Positions 42,469 through 51,418 of a stretch of 64,000 bases of DNA are shown piece by piece. This DNA is from Paenibacillus lutrae (lineage in GTDB: Bacteria > Bacillota > Bacilli > Paenibacillales > NBRC-103111), in the NCBI RefSeq assembly GCF_009757775.1, contig NZ_RHLK01000001.1, positions 595,608 through 659,607 on the forward strand, written 5' to 3'. The position numbers and the translations under genes are program-made. How positions within the stretch are numbered: the stretch's first letter is position 1; each line of letters opens with the position of its first letter. The notes below the pieces were generated by a model that ran no database searches, was not told the DNA's origin, and saw only the letters and a program-made list of their open reading frames with translations.

Positions 42469-43827
42469 TTAAGCGGATAAGTCATCCTTGACCTTGCGGA
42501 CACGCCTGATGACAAGCCAGTCGATCGCCAGTACGGCAAGCAGTGAAACACCCACCAGCGGAAAGAAAATTCCGAAGCCGATCACGATGATCGCAATACT
42601 TTTGTAAAACTTGCGTTCTTTGGGCCGGGCAGGAGCTCCCAGCCGGCCCGCCGGCTTGCGTTTCCACCACATAATCACGCCAGACAGGGAGATGCCGATC
42701 AACCCCATACATGCGATGGCTCCCAGTATCTGATTAGGCAGGCCGAAATAGCGCCCTTCATGAAGGGCAATGCCGATTTCAATGGCTTGCGCGAGCGGTC
42801 CGTAATTGGCAAATCTCAAATCTGCCAGAATCTCACCGCTGTACCGGTCAATATGAAGCGTGGCCTGATCTTTGGGGAACTTAGGGAATACAGCAACGGT
42901 ATATACCCCCTTATCCCCTTGCGGCATTGTAATCGTATAACCGCTGTGTACGCTGCTGCCCTCAACTGTACGCATGACTTCTTCCACCGGAATTGTCGGC
43001 GTACCGTGTGAAGCACCCGACTGAGGCACAGGCATGTTCCCGGCTGCCCAGGGAACGTCGGCAACAGCTTTTGCAGGAAGAGAAGACTTAGGGACATTGT
43101 CCCAGAGCTGCGCCGGGTACCCGGTTTGTGTCGAAAGGGCTATCCGGCTCAAATTGTCTCCCCATACACCTGACCAGGGAAGGCCGGTCATAATGAGCAA
43201 CACAATGCCAAGCGACAGCCACATCGCAGGAACGGCATGCAGATCACGCCAGAATATTCGTTTGTTATTCGAAAACCTCGGAAGGAATGTGCCGAATATG
43301 GATTTGCTGTCACGCGGCCACCACAAATACAAGCCTGTCACGAGAAGGATGATTGCCCAGCAGGCTGCAAGCTCAATGATCCGGTCCCCTATCTTGCCTA
43401 TGAGCAGTTCGCCATGCAGCTTTTTAATGATTTGCATGAATTGGCTGCTTTCTTGCTGGGACCCGAGAATAGCTCCGGTATATGGATTAACGTAGACGAT
43501 AAGCGCTTCCTCACCAAGCTTAATACCGACCTCGGATGAACGGTCAGGTTCATCGGAAGGCCGGAATTTGACGATGTCCGCCTCCGGATAACGCTCCTTC
43601 ACCAGAGCGATCTGATTGCTTGCCGGCAGGGGCATCTGCTGCCCGGCTTGAACGACATACAAATTCTTATACAGGATGGGCTCAATCTGAGGCTTGAACA
43701 AATAGATCAAGCCGGTTATTGCAAGCAGGATCAGCAGAGGGGCAAATATAAGGCCTGCATAGAAGTGCCAGCGCCAGATCGAGCGGTACAGCCTGTTTTC
43801 TTTTCCTGTCGATGGTTTAAGTTCCAA
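42469..43827 (-). CDS. PepSY-associated transmembrane protein (PiuB-like, iron-regulated type)
   Basis: A PepSY_TM protein of about 452 aa. It opens with RSIWRWHFYAGLIFAPLLIL (first membrane helix). A PepSY-like extracellular region follows (VKERYPEADIVKFRPSDEPD, then VYVNPYTGAILG), then KLHGELLIGKIGDRIIELAA with the conserved His, WRDLHAVPAMWLSL, a second PepSY region (TLHIDRYSGEILAD), ALHEGRYFGLPNQ and a final helix pair. The family is often under iron control and is proposed to act in ferric-siderophore reduction or uptake. TTG at 43827 has AGGAGG exactly 7 nt upstream, while ATG at 43833 is only 1 nt from it, so TTG is preferred. It follows the MFS gene with almost no gap and is probably co-transcribed with it. 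Confidence 0.85.
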   Translation of the reverse strand: MELKPSTGKENRLYRSIWRWHFYAGLIFAPLLILLAITGLIYLFKPQIEPILYKNLYVVQAGQQMPLPASNQIALVKERYPEADIVKFRPSDEPDRSSEVGIKLGEEALIVYVNPYTGAILGSQQESSQFMQIIKKLHGELLIGKIGDRIIELAACWAIILLVTGLYLWWPRDSKSIFGTFLPRFSNNKRIFWRDLHAVPAMWLSLGIVLLIMTGLPWSGVWGDNLSRIALSTQTGYPAQLWDNVPKSSLPAKAVADVPWAAGNMPVPQSGASHGTPTIPVEEVMRTVEGSSVHSGYTITMPQGDKGVYTVAVFPKFPKDQATLHIDRYSGEILADLRFANYGPLAQAIEIGIALHEGRYFGLPNQILGAIACMGLIGISLSGVIMWWKRKPAGRLGAPARPKERKFYKSIAIIVIGFGIFFPLVGVSLLAVLAIDWLVIRRVRKVKDDLSA

Positions 43828-43864
43828 GATCATTCCTCCTCTTCTTTGTGTGTTTGTTAACAAG

Positions 43865-45106
43865 TTAGACGCTTTTGTTCATAAAAGCTCCCTGATTTAG
43901 GTCCGGACGATCCGTCTGGAAGATAAGCAGCACGCAGGGCAGCAGGCAGAGCAGCGCGCAGCAGCCGTACATTACCCGGAAGGAGTAATACTCGGCGAGC
44001 GGCCCCATAGCCAAAGCGCCCAGGGAGAAACCGAAATCAGCGGCTCCGATAAACAGTCCGATTAAAAAGCCTCTGGCAGAAGCCGGTACAGCGAAGGAGA
44101 CGAAGGTTAGAAGAGCCGGATATAACAGGGCAAAGGCAATTCCATTACATACAGCTGCCGCCAGCAAGGTAAATCCGTAAGGAGCCAGACTCAGCAAACA
44201 GCAGCCTGTCCCTGCCAGCAAACAGGTAATGCCCACCAGTCTGTTGGGAGCCGTCCCGTCGGATGGAATCGCCCCGCGTCCGATAAACCGGCAGACGACC
44301 AGCACAATCGTCTGGGTCAAAAAGTACCAGACCGCATCCGGAGAGTGCACTCCTTCCAAATAGAGAGGCAGGAATGTAAAGACCGCGCCATTGGCTACAG
44401 AAGCAAGCAGGATCATTGCGGAGGATACCCATAGCGCCCTTTGCTTCCAGGAAGAACTTTTCGCCGGTTGTTCCGGGCCTCCGGCGGATGCATGGCCAAG
44501 ATGACTAAGATGCCCGGATCTCGATACGTGAATGGCAACTGCTACATTCCCAAGCGCCAAACCTATGAATACTAGCAACATCATGTTCGTTGACAACGTG
44601 TCCTTCAGAGCAAGCGCGGCCGCAGGGCCGAAAGTCGAGGGAAGCATAGTGGCTAAGGAGTACAGGGATAATCCTTGTCCTCTCATTCGCTCGGACATCA
44701 GATCCATCGTGATGATCTCCATCGCCGTAGAGAAGAACGCAGCAACGACACCTTGAATAACACGGACCAGTCCGAGCACCCATAGCTGCGGTACGAAATA
44801 GCCGAACAAGGACGCAGCGAATAACGCAAGTATGAGAACGAAAATACGATGCGCCCCATATTTGTCCATAGCTTTACCCGCTATAGGCCGGACTAGCATG
44901 GAGGTGAACATCGTAACTCCCATAATAAGACCGATATCTGTAGTCGATCCGTCTAAGCTTGCCGCATAAAAGGGCAAAATCATAAGAACCATGTAAACGA
45001 TTGCATAGAAAAACACGGTAATCGCATAAATCTGCATCGCATGCTTCGAGAAGGGATTGTCCTGATCCGGGCGCAAGCTCTCCGCAGGAAGCCGTTTCTT
45101 ATTCAT
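43865..45106 (-). CDS. MFS transporter
   Basis: A major facilitator superfamily permease of about 413 aa with around twelve hydrophobic segments. The loop-2/3 motif appears as GVTMFTSMLVRPIAGKAMDKYGAHR, with the typical GxxxD(R/K)xGxR core. The ATG at 45106 overlaps the stop of the upstream SbnA-like gene (ATGAATAA), suggesting translational coupling; a longer upstream frame would overlap that gene by 130 nt and is rejected. The overlap with an SbnA-like synthase and the adjacent PiuB-like gene suggest export of a small metabolite such as a metallophore. This is inference from context only. Confidence 0.88.
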   Translation of the reverse strand: MNKKRLPAESLRPDQDNPFSKHAMQIYAITVFFYAIVYMVLMILPFYAASLDGSTTDIGLIMGVTMFTSMLVRPIAGKAMDKYGAHRIFVLILALFAASLFGYFVPQLWVLGLVRVIQGVVAAFFSTAMEIITMDLMSERMRGQGLSLYSLATMLPSTFGPAAALALKDTLSTNMMLLVFIGLALGNVAVAIHVSRSGHLSHLGHASAGGPEQPAKSSSWKQRALWVSSAMILLASVANGAVFTFLPLYLEGVHSPDAVWYFLTQTIVLVVCRFIGRGAIPSDGTAPNRLVGITCLLAGTGCCLLSLAPYGFTLLAAAVCNGIAFALLYPALLTFVSFAVPASARGFLIGLFIGAADFGFSLGALAMGPLAEYYSFRVMYGCCALLCLLPCVLLIFQTDRPDLNQGAFMNKSV

Positions 45107-46199
45107 AAAGGATTTGGTCCTTGAGATATCGGCTTGGCGAATCAAGAAGATCCGCGAGCTCAGGCTTGTAATTAGCCGTTTCGGCAGGCAACACACTATA
45201 AGGTTGCAATCTGGTACGTGTCCATTCACGTAAATCGGCCGGACTCGTTGATGTGCTCATCGAATGATTGTTCATCCAGTCGTCATTATAAATCGTGGAT
45301 AGGTACCGCTCCCCATTATCCGAGGCAATCACGGCGATTCGCTTGCGGTCACCCCGAGCCTGTACCAGTTTCAGCGCTACGAGCGCAGCCGCTCCGGTAG
45401 AACCTCCGCACAGGATACCTTCATGACGCGCTAACATGCGGCACATTCTGAAGGACTCTTCGTCCGGTACTTTGTAAACCGCATCAATCCGGTTCAAATC
45501 ACCGGCGTTAGCCGGTGTCCAGCTTAGGCCCATACCCGGAAGAAGATAAGGATGCGCGACCCCTCCGAAAATAGTCGAACCGATTGCATCTACCGCTATG
45601 ATCTTCACATGGGACGCTTTTTCTTTGAAGTATCTGGAGAACCCTCCGATCTGGCCGCCTGTGCTCACCGTTAGAATAACCGCATCCAGCTCTTCTCCGC
45701 ATTGCTGAAATAACTCGTCAGCCGTTTGTTTGTAATGGGCTTCGCTGTTGAGCAGATTAAAACATTGATCGGGACGGAACGAATCCGGAATTTCCCGGTG
45801 CAGCTTGTTCGCCAGCGTAATTCTTGTTTTATGATAGGAACCGCTATCGTCCTGTTCCGTCACAACGATCACCTCCGCTCCGTAGGCTTTGAGCATGGAT
45901 AAATTCGTTGAAGTTGTTTTGGGATCAACGAGTATGATGACCCGGTATCCCCTTGCAGCCCCTATCATGGCAAGTGAAATACCGAAATTGCCTGAAGAAG
46001 ATTCAATTAATGTCCCTCCCGGCTTCAGCCACCCCCTTCGTTCTGCCATTTCCACTATGAAAAGTGCAGGCCTGTCCTTAATACTGCCGCCGGGATTGGT
46101 ACGCTCCAATTTGATCCATAATTCTCCCTCCTCTCGCGTGACTACATTGCGCAATTGTACGACAGGAGTTTTTCCTATCGTGTCCAGTACCGAGTTCAT
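45099..46199 (-). CDS. PLP-dependent synthase of the SbnA / cysteine synthase family
   Basis: A fold-type II PLP enzyme of about 366 aa. It begins VLDTIGKTPVVQLRN and has the PLP lysine in NPGGSIKDRPA, the substrate loop ESSSGNFGISLAM and the phosphate-binding VSTGGQIGG. The extra C-terminal part (DDWMNNHSM and beyond) and the ESSSGNFG loop resemble SbnA, which joins O-phosphoserine and glutamate on the way to 2,3-diaminopropionate, more than plain CysK. No SbnB partner is in the window, so the exact reaction is uncertain. ATG at 46199 follows AAGGTGGTGGAG. It is the first gene of a coupled cassette with an MFS permease and a PiuB-like protein. Confidence 0.8.
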   Translation of the reverse strand: MNSVLDTIGKTPVVQLRNVVTREEGELWIKLERTNPGGSIKDRPALFIVEMAERRGWLKPGGTLIESSSGNFGISLAMIGAARGYRVIILVDPKTTSTNLSMLKAYGAEVIVVTEQDDSGSYHKTRITLANKLHREIPDSFRPDQCFNLLNSEAHYKQTADELFQQCGEELDAVILTVSTGGQIGGFSRYFKEKASHVKIIAVDAIGSTIFGGVAHPYLLPGMGLSWTPANAGDLNRIDAVYKVPDEESFRMCRMLARHEGILCGGSTGAAALVALKLVQARGDRKRIAVIASDNGERYLSTIYNDDWMNNHSMSTSTSPADLREWTRTRLQPYSVLPAETANYKPELADLLDSPSRYLKDQILYE

Positions 46200-46350
46200 T
46201 CTCCACCACCTTAAGCATTCTCGTTCGAGCAACTTTATCTTAAAGGAATTTCCAGATTCCATATATGGCTAGATCGGGCTATTTTTGGATAAAAAAACCG
46301 TCCTTTACAACCGGTTTGCTCTTTTTTATGTATAAATCGCCCGTAAAACT

Positions 46351-46384
46351 AAAAATGGATGTCTCCCCAAAAGAGGAAACATCC
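46351..46384 (-). terminator. Terminator of the biotin operon
   Basis: On the minus strand GGATGTTTCCTC, loop TTTT and GGGGAGACATCC form a 12-bp stem with wobble pairs, then ATTTTTAG. It lies about 32 nt after the bioC stop. Confidence 0.9.
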
Positions 46385-46415
46385 GTTTACTTGTAACCAT
46401 TCCTTTAAAGCTCTG

Positions 46416-47294
46416 CTAGACACGACCAGGAACAGTGGAGCCCTGAAAAAATAAAAGATCGTATGTCGCGGATACACCGCCAGGTATCCCGAAATGGTTC
46501 TCATAGTGCCTGAACATAGCGGTAAAAAGCTGTCTGGACAAAGTTACCCCAGGAACTTCGGCCTCCGAGGAACTGGCTCCCAGTGCTTTGACAGAAAGCA
46601 GGAAATCCCGGGGAGACGGGTGCTCGTCCATGTAGTCGGACCTTTCGCTCCGGATCTCGCTTAAGCCCGCTGCCCTCATCTGGCTCAGCCAATCCTCCCG
46701 CGTCTGGAAAGACAACCCATGCCTCTGCGGCGTCCTTCCTATAGTTCGATAAGCTCGTTCGAACGATTGATGCAGTTCGCGAAATGTATCGGGCCCGAAA
46801 GTTGCGAATGCCAGTAAGCCGCCCGGACTTAACAGCCGCTGAAGATACCGCAGGGTCGCAGCCGGATCACGCAGCCATTGAAAGCAGGCATTCGATAGAA
46901 TGAGATCGAAGGAACCCGCCGGAGCATGCTTAGTCCACATTTCGATATCGGCTTGAACAAACCGCAAGCTATCCCTGCGGCTGCCGCTGCGAAGCGAGTC
47001 ATCTCCGGCAGTGCGCAGCATACGCCGCTCAGCCGCTTTAATCATCGCCGGGGATACATCTACGGCAGTAATGCACGAACACGGCCACTTCTCGTTCAGT
47101 ATTTCAGTAAGCGAACCAGTTCCGCAACCAATCTCAAGTATACGCAGTTCGCCCATATCGCTCTTGTCCGTCATAAGCGTGACAGAATCTGCAAGCCGTT
47201 TCGCCATGACGCTCTGAACCCGGGCATGAACATCATACGGTCCCTCTGCGCTGCGGTCGAACCGGCGTGCAACCGTGTTATTTGCAGCGCTCAT
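46416..47294 (-). CDS. bioC: Malonyl-ACP O-methyltransferase BioC
   Basis: A SAM-dependent methyltransferase of 292 aa. It carries the family opening VARRFDRSAEGPYDVHARVQ, SAM motif I (LEIGCGTGSLTE), ITAVDVSPAMIKAAE, the motif SNACFQWL seen in BioC proteins, and LLAFATFGPDTFRELHQSF. It caps malonyl-ACP as the methyl ester so that fatty acid synthesis can build pimeloyl-ACP for biotin. The ATG at 47294 overlaps the bioH stop (ATGA) and has AAGGAG 9 nt upstream; the GTG at 47300 is too close to that site. It is the last gene of the bioA-D-F-H-C operon. Confidence 0.93.
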   Translation of the reverse strand: MSAANNTVARRFDRSAEGPYDVHARVQSVMAKRLADSVTLMTDKSDMGELRILEIGCGTGSLTEILNEKWPCSCITAVDVSPAMIKAAERRMLRTAGDDSLRSGSRRDSLRFVQADIEMWTKHAPAGSFDLILSNACFQWLRDPAATLRYLQRLLSPGGLLAFATFGPDTFRELHQSFERAYRTIGRTPQRHGLSFQTREDWLSQMRAAGLSEIRSERSDYMDEHPSPRDFLLSVKALGASSSEAEVPGVTLSRQLFTAMFRHYENHFGIPGGVSATYDLLFFQGSTVPGRV

Positions 47295-48061
47295 CGCCAC
47301 CAGCTCCTTATTACTTCGGCTATGTAAGTTTCTCTTCCCGCAAACGGCACATGCCCGGCACCCGACAGCGCCACCAACTTCGCCCGGGGCAGATGCCGAT
47401 GGAGTTCTTCTGCGGCAGCAAAAGGGCAGACCTTATCTTCGGTGCCGTGGAAGAGAAGAACCGGGCATCCGATTCGCTGCAGCTCAGCCAGGTATTCTTC
47501 ACGACGCAGAATTTCTAATCCCGCCGCAAGCGCAGGCGTAGACCAACTTCCAGCGGCTAGGCAGGCCAGGGCTCCGCATGGCTCGCCAAATACGAGCTGA
47601 CGAAATTTGCTCTCTACCGCGCGCCGGTCCTTCCCGAGTCCCCCAAGCATTTGCTTGAGATAAGCATCCGGCCAACCGAGGTTCCTCTCTTCTTTGGGCC
47701 GTACGAATTTTGCCGTTGCCCCGAAGAGGATGAGGCCGTCCGCCTGTCCCTGTGATGCAAGTCTTAGCGCGAGCAAGCCCCCCAGCGACCAGCCTGCGAT
47801 CAGCAGCCGCCCGGAAGGCTCCCTCTTAGCCGGGTCTATGTGCCGGGATGCCCGCAGCGAACCGGCTGCCGTCTCAGCCAGCCGGAGTATTTCTTCGGCT
47901 GTACCGGCGTGGGTATAATCGGCATAAGTATGACGATATTCCGGAAGCCATTGCCGGATATGCTCAAAAGCCGTATTCGGCATGCTCCAGCCGGTGAGCC
48001 ACAATATTGTCGGCCTGCTTTCTTCAAAGCCCTGTTCCGGCTCATCCATTTGTATGGTCAC
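47291..48061 (-). CDS. bioH: Pimeloyl-ACP methyl ester carboxylesterase-like alpha/beta hydrolase (BioH role)
   Basis: A 256-aa alpha/beta hydrolase. The nucleophile elbow is AGWSLGG, the acid is likely the Asp in HGTEDKVCPF, and the His lies in GAGHVPFAGRE. An oxyanion-region WLTGWSMP occurs near the N-terminus. Its place between bioF and bioC supports the BioH job: removing the methyl ester installed by BioC. The start is GTG at 48061, overlapping the bioF stop (GTGA); ATG at 48049 is an alternative. Sequence similarity to E. coli BioH is not obvious by eye, so the symbol rests mainly on context. Confidence 0.82.
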   Translation of the reverse strand: MTIQMDEPEQGFEESRPTILWLTGWSMPNTAFEHIRQWLPEYRHTYADYTHAGTAEEILRLAETAAGSLRASRHIDPAKREPSGRLLIAGWSLGGLLALRLASQGQADGLILFGATAKFVRPKEERNLGWPDAYLKQMLGGLGKDRRAVESKFRQLVFGEPCGALACLAAGSWSTPALAAGLEILRREEYLAELQRIGCPVLLFHGTEDKVCPFAAAEELHRHLPRAKLVALSGAGHVPFAGRETYIAEVIRSWWR

Positions 48062-49236
48062 GCTCTGAGCACCCCCGTCTCTAGTCCGGTCCTGCGGATT
48101 ACCCCGGCAGCTTCAGCCAGCTCCTTAACCGTGTGGGAGGCGGATAAGGAAAAACGGATCCGCGCGGTACCCGCAGGCACAGTCGGCGGGCGGATCGCCA
48201 CCGCCGCAATGCCTTGCGTGGCCAAAGCGTTGCTGAAACGCAGAGCTTTGGCATTATCCCCGACAAGCAGCGGAACGATCGGAGAATCGCCCGACCCGAT
48301 GCTGAAACCTGCCGAGTCCAGTAAGGACCGGAATAATTTAACCGAATCCCAGAGCCTCTCACGTCGTTCATGTTCCGCTTGAACCAGATGGAGTGCGGTT
48401 GAAATCCCCGCCACGAGAGCGGGAGGCAGCGCGGTTGAATAAATTAGCGGCCTCGCATGGTTAACCAGCCACCGGATTAGTGTACGGCTTCCGCAAATGT
48501 AAGCCCCGTAAACCCCGAATGATTTGCTGAACGTTCCCATATGGATGTCCACGCAGTCTTTAATCCCCAGTTTATGGCACAAACCTTCTCCCTGTGTTCC
48601 ATATATGCCCCCGCTATGCGCTTCATCCACCATCAGCATAGCCCCGTATTCCTGTTTGAGTTCTGCCAGCTCCCGAAGAGGCGCGCAGTCCCCATCCATG
48701 GAGAATACGGCGTCCGTTACGATCAGCTTCCGGGGCCTGTCCCGATATTTGTAGAGAAGAGATCTCAGATGGCTCATATCGTTATGACGGTACCTTGCAT
48801 GTTCTGCACGACTTAATACAATACCGTCCACGATGCTTGCATGATTGAGCTGATCGCTGAAAACAACATCGCTGCGGCCGGCAAGAGCCCGTATGACACC
48901 TGTGTTGGCCATATATCCGTTAGCGAATACCAGGGCGCTCTCACTTTGCTGCCAGGAGGCCAGCTCTTCTTCGAGGCGGGTATAGGCGGAAGCATTACCC
49001 GTCACCAGCCGGGATGCGCCCGAGCCTGTCCCTTCGCGAAGCAGCTCCCTGCGGATCGTCTCTGCGATGGCGGGGTGGCCGGCGAGTCCCAGATAATCAT
49101 TCGATGACAGATTAAGCTTCGCCTGTTCTCCCTGCCTGATGCAGCCGGGACTGCCCTGCAGCGGAACACCCTCACGCAAAGATCTTTCCAGCGATTCGGC
49201 CGCCAGAGTCTCCAGTTCTTGTTCCATCCATTTCAT
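48058..49236 (-). CDS. bioF: 8-amino-7-oxononanoate synthase
   Basis: A PLP enzyme of the alpha-oxoamine synthase family (about 392 aa). Landmarks are LNLSSNDYLGLAGHP, GTGSGASRLVTGN, the DEAHSGGIYGTQGEG PLP-ring motif and the Schiff-base lysine in GTFSKSFGVYGAY. It condenses pimeloyl-ACP with alanine. ATG at 49236 has AAGGTGG 8 nt upstream and is preferred over the ATG at 49254, which lies within and just before that site. It sits between bioD and bioH in the operon. Confidence 0.95.
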   Translation of the reverse strand: MKWMEQELETLAAESLERSLREGVPLQGSPGCIRQGEQAKLNLSSNDYLGLAGHPAIAETIRRELLREGTGSGASRLVTGNASAYTRLEEELASWQQSESALVFANGYMANTGVIRALAGRSDVVFSDQLNHASIVDGIVLSRAEHARYRHNDMSHLRSLLYKYRDRPRKLIVTDAVFSMDGDCAPLRELAELKQEYGAMLMVDEAHSGGIYGTQGEGLCHKLGIKDCVDIHMGTFSKSFGVYGAYICGSRTLIRWLVNHARPLIYSTALPPALVAGISTALHLVQAEHERRERLWDSVKLFRSLLDSAGFSIGSGDSPIVPLLVGDNAKALRFSNALATQGIAAVAIRPPTVPAGTARIRFSLSASHTVKELAEAAGVIRRTGLETGVLRA

Positions 49237-49287
49237 GACAGGCGCCACCTTCATTCGTTATTCGCTTAATAGTCAAAGGGTAATCGC

Positions 49288-50004
49288 TTATATTCCAAGA
49301 GCTTGCCGGACCGGGTCCAAATCAATGGATCTTCTTACGGTATCGGTCAAAACCTGCGGATGGATTTCCCCCGTCAGGGCGGGGAAACGCCCTAATACCC
49401 GCAGACCGCTAATGCGTTCGATTAACTCCGCATTCGTTGCAACGCTGGGATCTTGATCCCATCCCGCTTCGGCCCCGTCATTCATAATCACGCCAATGAC
49501 CGGGATCTCACGCTGCTGAAGATAAGAGGCGGTCAGCGCCGTATGATTCACGGTTCCCAGGCCCGAACGGGCTATTATCAGGGCGGGCAGCCCCAGCACC
49601 TTGATGAGATCAGCTGTGAGAGAATCCTCCGTGAGCGGAACCGCTGCACCGCCGGCACCTTCGACAATCAGTGTCTCGTACCTGCGGGCGGCTGTTTCTC
49701 CAGCAGACACCAAGTCTTTCAGCGTAACCGATATGTTCGCTTCTCTCGCAGCGATAAGAGGGGCCAGCGGGGCGGCGAACGAGAATGACGCCACGTTCTC
49801 GGGGCGTTCCCGGATTCCCGTGTAGCGCAGCAGACGCTCAGCGTCGGTCGTTCCGCTGCCGAGCTGCGCTCCGGACTGTACCGGCTTCCAGATGCCTGCG
49901 TGTCTTCCTTCCGCCCGCAGGGCTGCAGCAAGAGCAGCTGTCACGATGGTTTTCCCGACGCCCGTGTCCGTACCCGTAACAAATAATCCGCTGAATGTAG
50001 TCAT
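49288..50004 (-). CDS. bioD: Dethiobiotin synthetase
   Basis: A 238-aa ATP-dependent carboxylase. The P-loop is GTDTGVGKTIV near residue 11, followed by WKPVQSGAQ and the catalytic VEGAGGAAVPL motif; LIARSGLGTVNHTALT is also typical. It closes the ureido ring of dethiobiotin from the BioA product. The ATG overlaps the bioA stop by one base (TAATG) with GAAGGTG upstream, so it is probably translated by coupling. Confidence 0.95.
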   Translation of the reverse strand: MTTFSGLFVTGTDTGVGKTIVTAALAAALRAEGRHAGIWKPVQSGAQLGSGTTDAERLLRYTGIRERPENVASFSFAAPLAPLIAAREANISVTLKDLVSAGETAARRYETLIVEGAGGAAVPLTEDSLTADLIKVLGLPALIIARSGLGTVNHTALTASYLQQREIPVIGVIMNDGAEAGWDQDPSVATNAELIERISGLRVLGRFPALTGEIHPQVLTDTVRRSIDLDPVRQALGI

Positions 50005-51362
50005 TACGCCAGAGCACCTTCTGTTATATCGACTATGGAACGGATCAAAATATGGATCATCGCGTCCAATTGCTCTTCGGTACTGGCAAGCGGCGGCATG
50101 AAGACCACGACGTTGCCCAAAGGCCTTGTCAGCATGCCTAGTTCTCTTGCACGCTGGCTCACACGCACACCGATACGGTCTTTCCAGCTGAAAGCTTCCC
50201 GGGTCCGTTTATCCTTCACCAGTTCAATTCCGATCATGAATCCCAGCTGGCGAACTTCGCCGATATGGGGGCGCCCCGCTAACGCTTCCAGCTTTTGCCG
50301 GATAAATACTGCCTTCCCTTTTCCCTCTTCTATAAGATTTCTCTTCTGCATCAGATCCAGGCTGGCAAGTGCAGCAGCACAGCCCAGCGGATTGCCTGTG
50401 AATGAATGACCGTGGAAAAATGTTTTCTGCTCTTCATACTCGGCATAGAAAGCATCGAATATGTCCCCGGTAGCAAGCGTCGCGGCTACAGGCAAATAGC
50501 CGCCGGTCAGTCCTTTACCGATGACGAGCAGATCCGGAGACACCTGCTCGTGGTCGCAGGCGAACATCTCGCCCGCCCGGCCGAATCCCGTAGCCACTTC
50601 ATCGGCGATCAGCAGCACGCCATATTTGCGGCACAGCGAAGCGATCTCACGCAAGCACCCCGGCGGCATGAGGATGATCCCTCCCGCACCCTGCACCATG
50701 GGCTCTACGATCAGGGCCGCGATTTCATCCGCCCGTTGCTCCAGCACATCGCGCAGTGCATCCAGTGTATCCTCCATGGCCGCAGCGGCGCCGCCCTCGT
50801 GGCGGTATGCGTATGGATACGGGATCGTATGCGCGGGGAAGAGCATGGGCCGGAATACATCGTGATACAGAGGAATTGCGCCGACACTTACCGCACCGAT
50901 CGTATCTCCGTGATAAGCCTGATTCATCGTAATGAATCCGGTTTTAGAAGATTGACCCCGGTTGTACCAATATTGAAAAGCCATTTTGATCGCGATCTCG
51001 ACACCCGTCGCACCTGAATCCGAATAGAAGACTTTAGTCAAGCCTGCAGGAGCAATTTGCGCCAGCTTCGCGGCAAGCTCGATCGCAGGCACATTGGCCA
51101 TACCGAGCAGCGTCGAATGGGCAACACGCCCCAGTTGATCCGTGATCGCTTGATTCAGTTCGGGCACATTATGCCCATGCACATTCAGCCAAACGGACGA
51201 GAAACCGTCATAGTAAGCCCGGCCTTGGACATCGTACAGCATAACACCTTCGCCACGTTCGATAATAAGAGGGTCGGAGTTATTGTAATCTTTCATTTGT
51301 GTAAAAGGATGCCATACATGCGCTTTATTCATGGCAGCGAGTCTTTCATAGTGGGAGGACAA
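50004..51362 (-). CDS. bioA: Adenosylmethionine-8-amino-7-oxononanoate aminotransferase
   Basis: A class III aminotransferase of 452 aa. It has KAHVWHPFTQMKDYNN at the N-terminus (BioA hallmark), the cofactor pocket YSDSGATGVEIA, LIADEVATGFGR, the PLP lysine in VIGKGLTGGYLP, and the FFHGHSFTGNPLGCA motif. It converts 8-amino-7-oxononanoate to diaminopelargonate. It is the first gene of the operon, directly behind the BirA-type operator. The start is taken as TTG at 51362, with ATG 30 nt downstream as an alternative; the ribosome binding site is weak for both. Confidence 0.94.
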   Translation of the reverse strand: MSSHYERLAAMNKAHVWHPFTQMKDYNNSDPLIIERGEGVMLYDVQGRAYYDGFSSVWLNVHGHNVPELNQAITDQLGRVAHSTLLGMANVPAIELAAKLAQIAPAGLTKVFYSDSGATGVEIAIKMAFQYWYNRGQSSKTGFITMNQAYHGDTIGAVSVGAIPLYHDVFRPMLFPAHTIPYPYAYRHEGGAAAAMEDTLDALRDVLEQRADEIAALIVEPMVQGAGGIILMPPGCLREIASLCRKYGVLLIADEVATGFGRAGEMFACDHEQVSPDLLVIGKGLTGGYLPVAATLATGDIFDAFYAEYEEQKTFFHGHSFTGNPLGCAAALASLDLMQKRNLIEEGKGKAVFIRQKLEALAGRPHIGEVRQLGFMIGIELVKDKRTREAFSWKDRIGVRVSQRARELGMLTRPLGNVVVFMPPLASTEEQLDAMIHILIRSIVDITEGALA

Positions 51363-51383
51363 AGGTTATCACCATCCATTTCA

Positions 51384-51418
51384 ATTGTTAACCTACTATT
51401 ATAGTTTAAGTTGACAAT
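51384..51418 (-). promoter_or_regulatory. BirA-type biotin operator overlapping the bioA promoter
   Basis: TTGTTAACC, 15 nt and AGTTGACAA form an imperfect inverted repeat in the 9-N15-9 layout of BirA boxes. A minus-strand TATAAT lies inside the spacer (51398-51403), so the repressor would block the promoter. It is 21 nt upstream of the bioA start. Confidence 0.82.

Noticed and set aside
45107-45229. Longer N-terminus for the MFS transporter
   Set aside because: It would overlap the SbnA-like gene by 130 nt; the ATG at 45106 overlapping that gene's stop fits better.
46290-46325. Hairpin AAACCG...CGGTTT with U-run on the plus strand
   Set aside because: Short stem with a long loop, and no plus-strand gene ends there.
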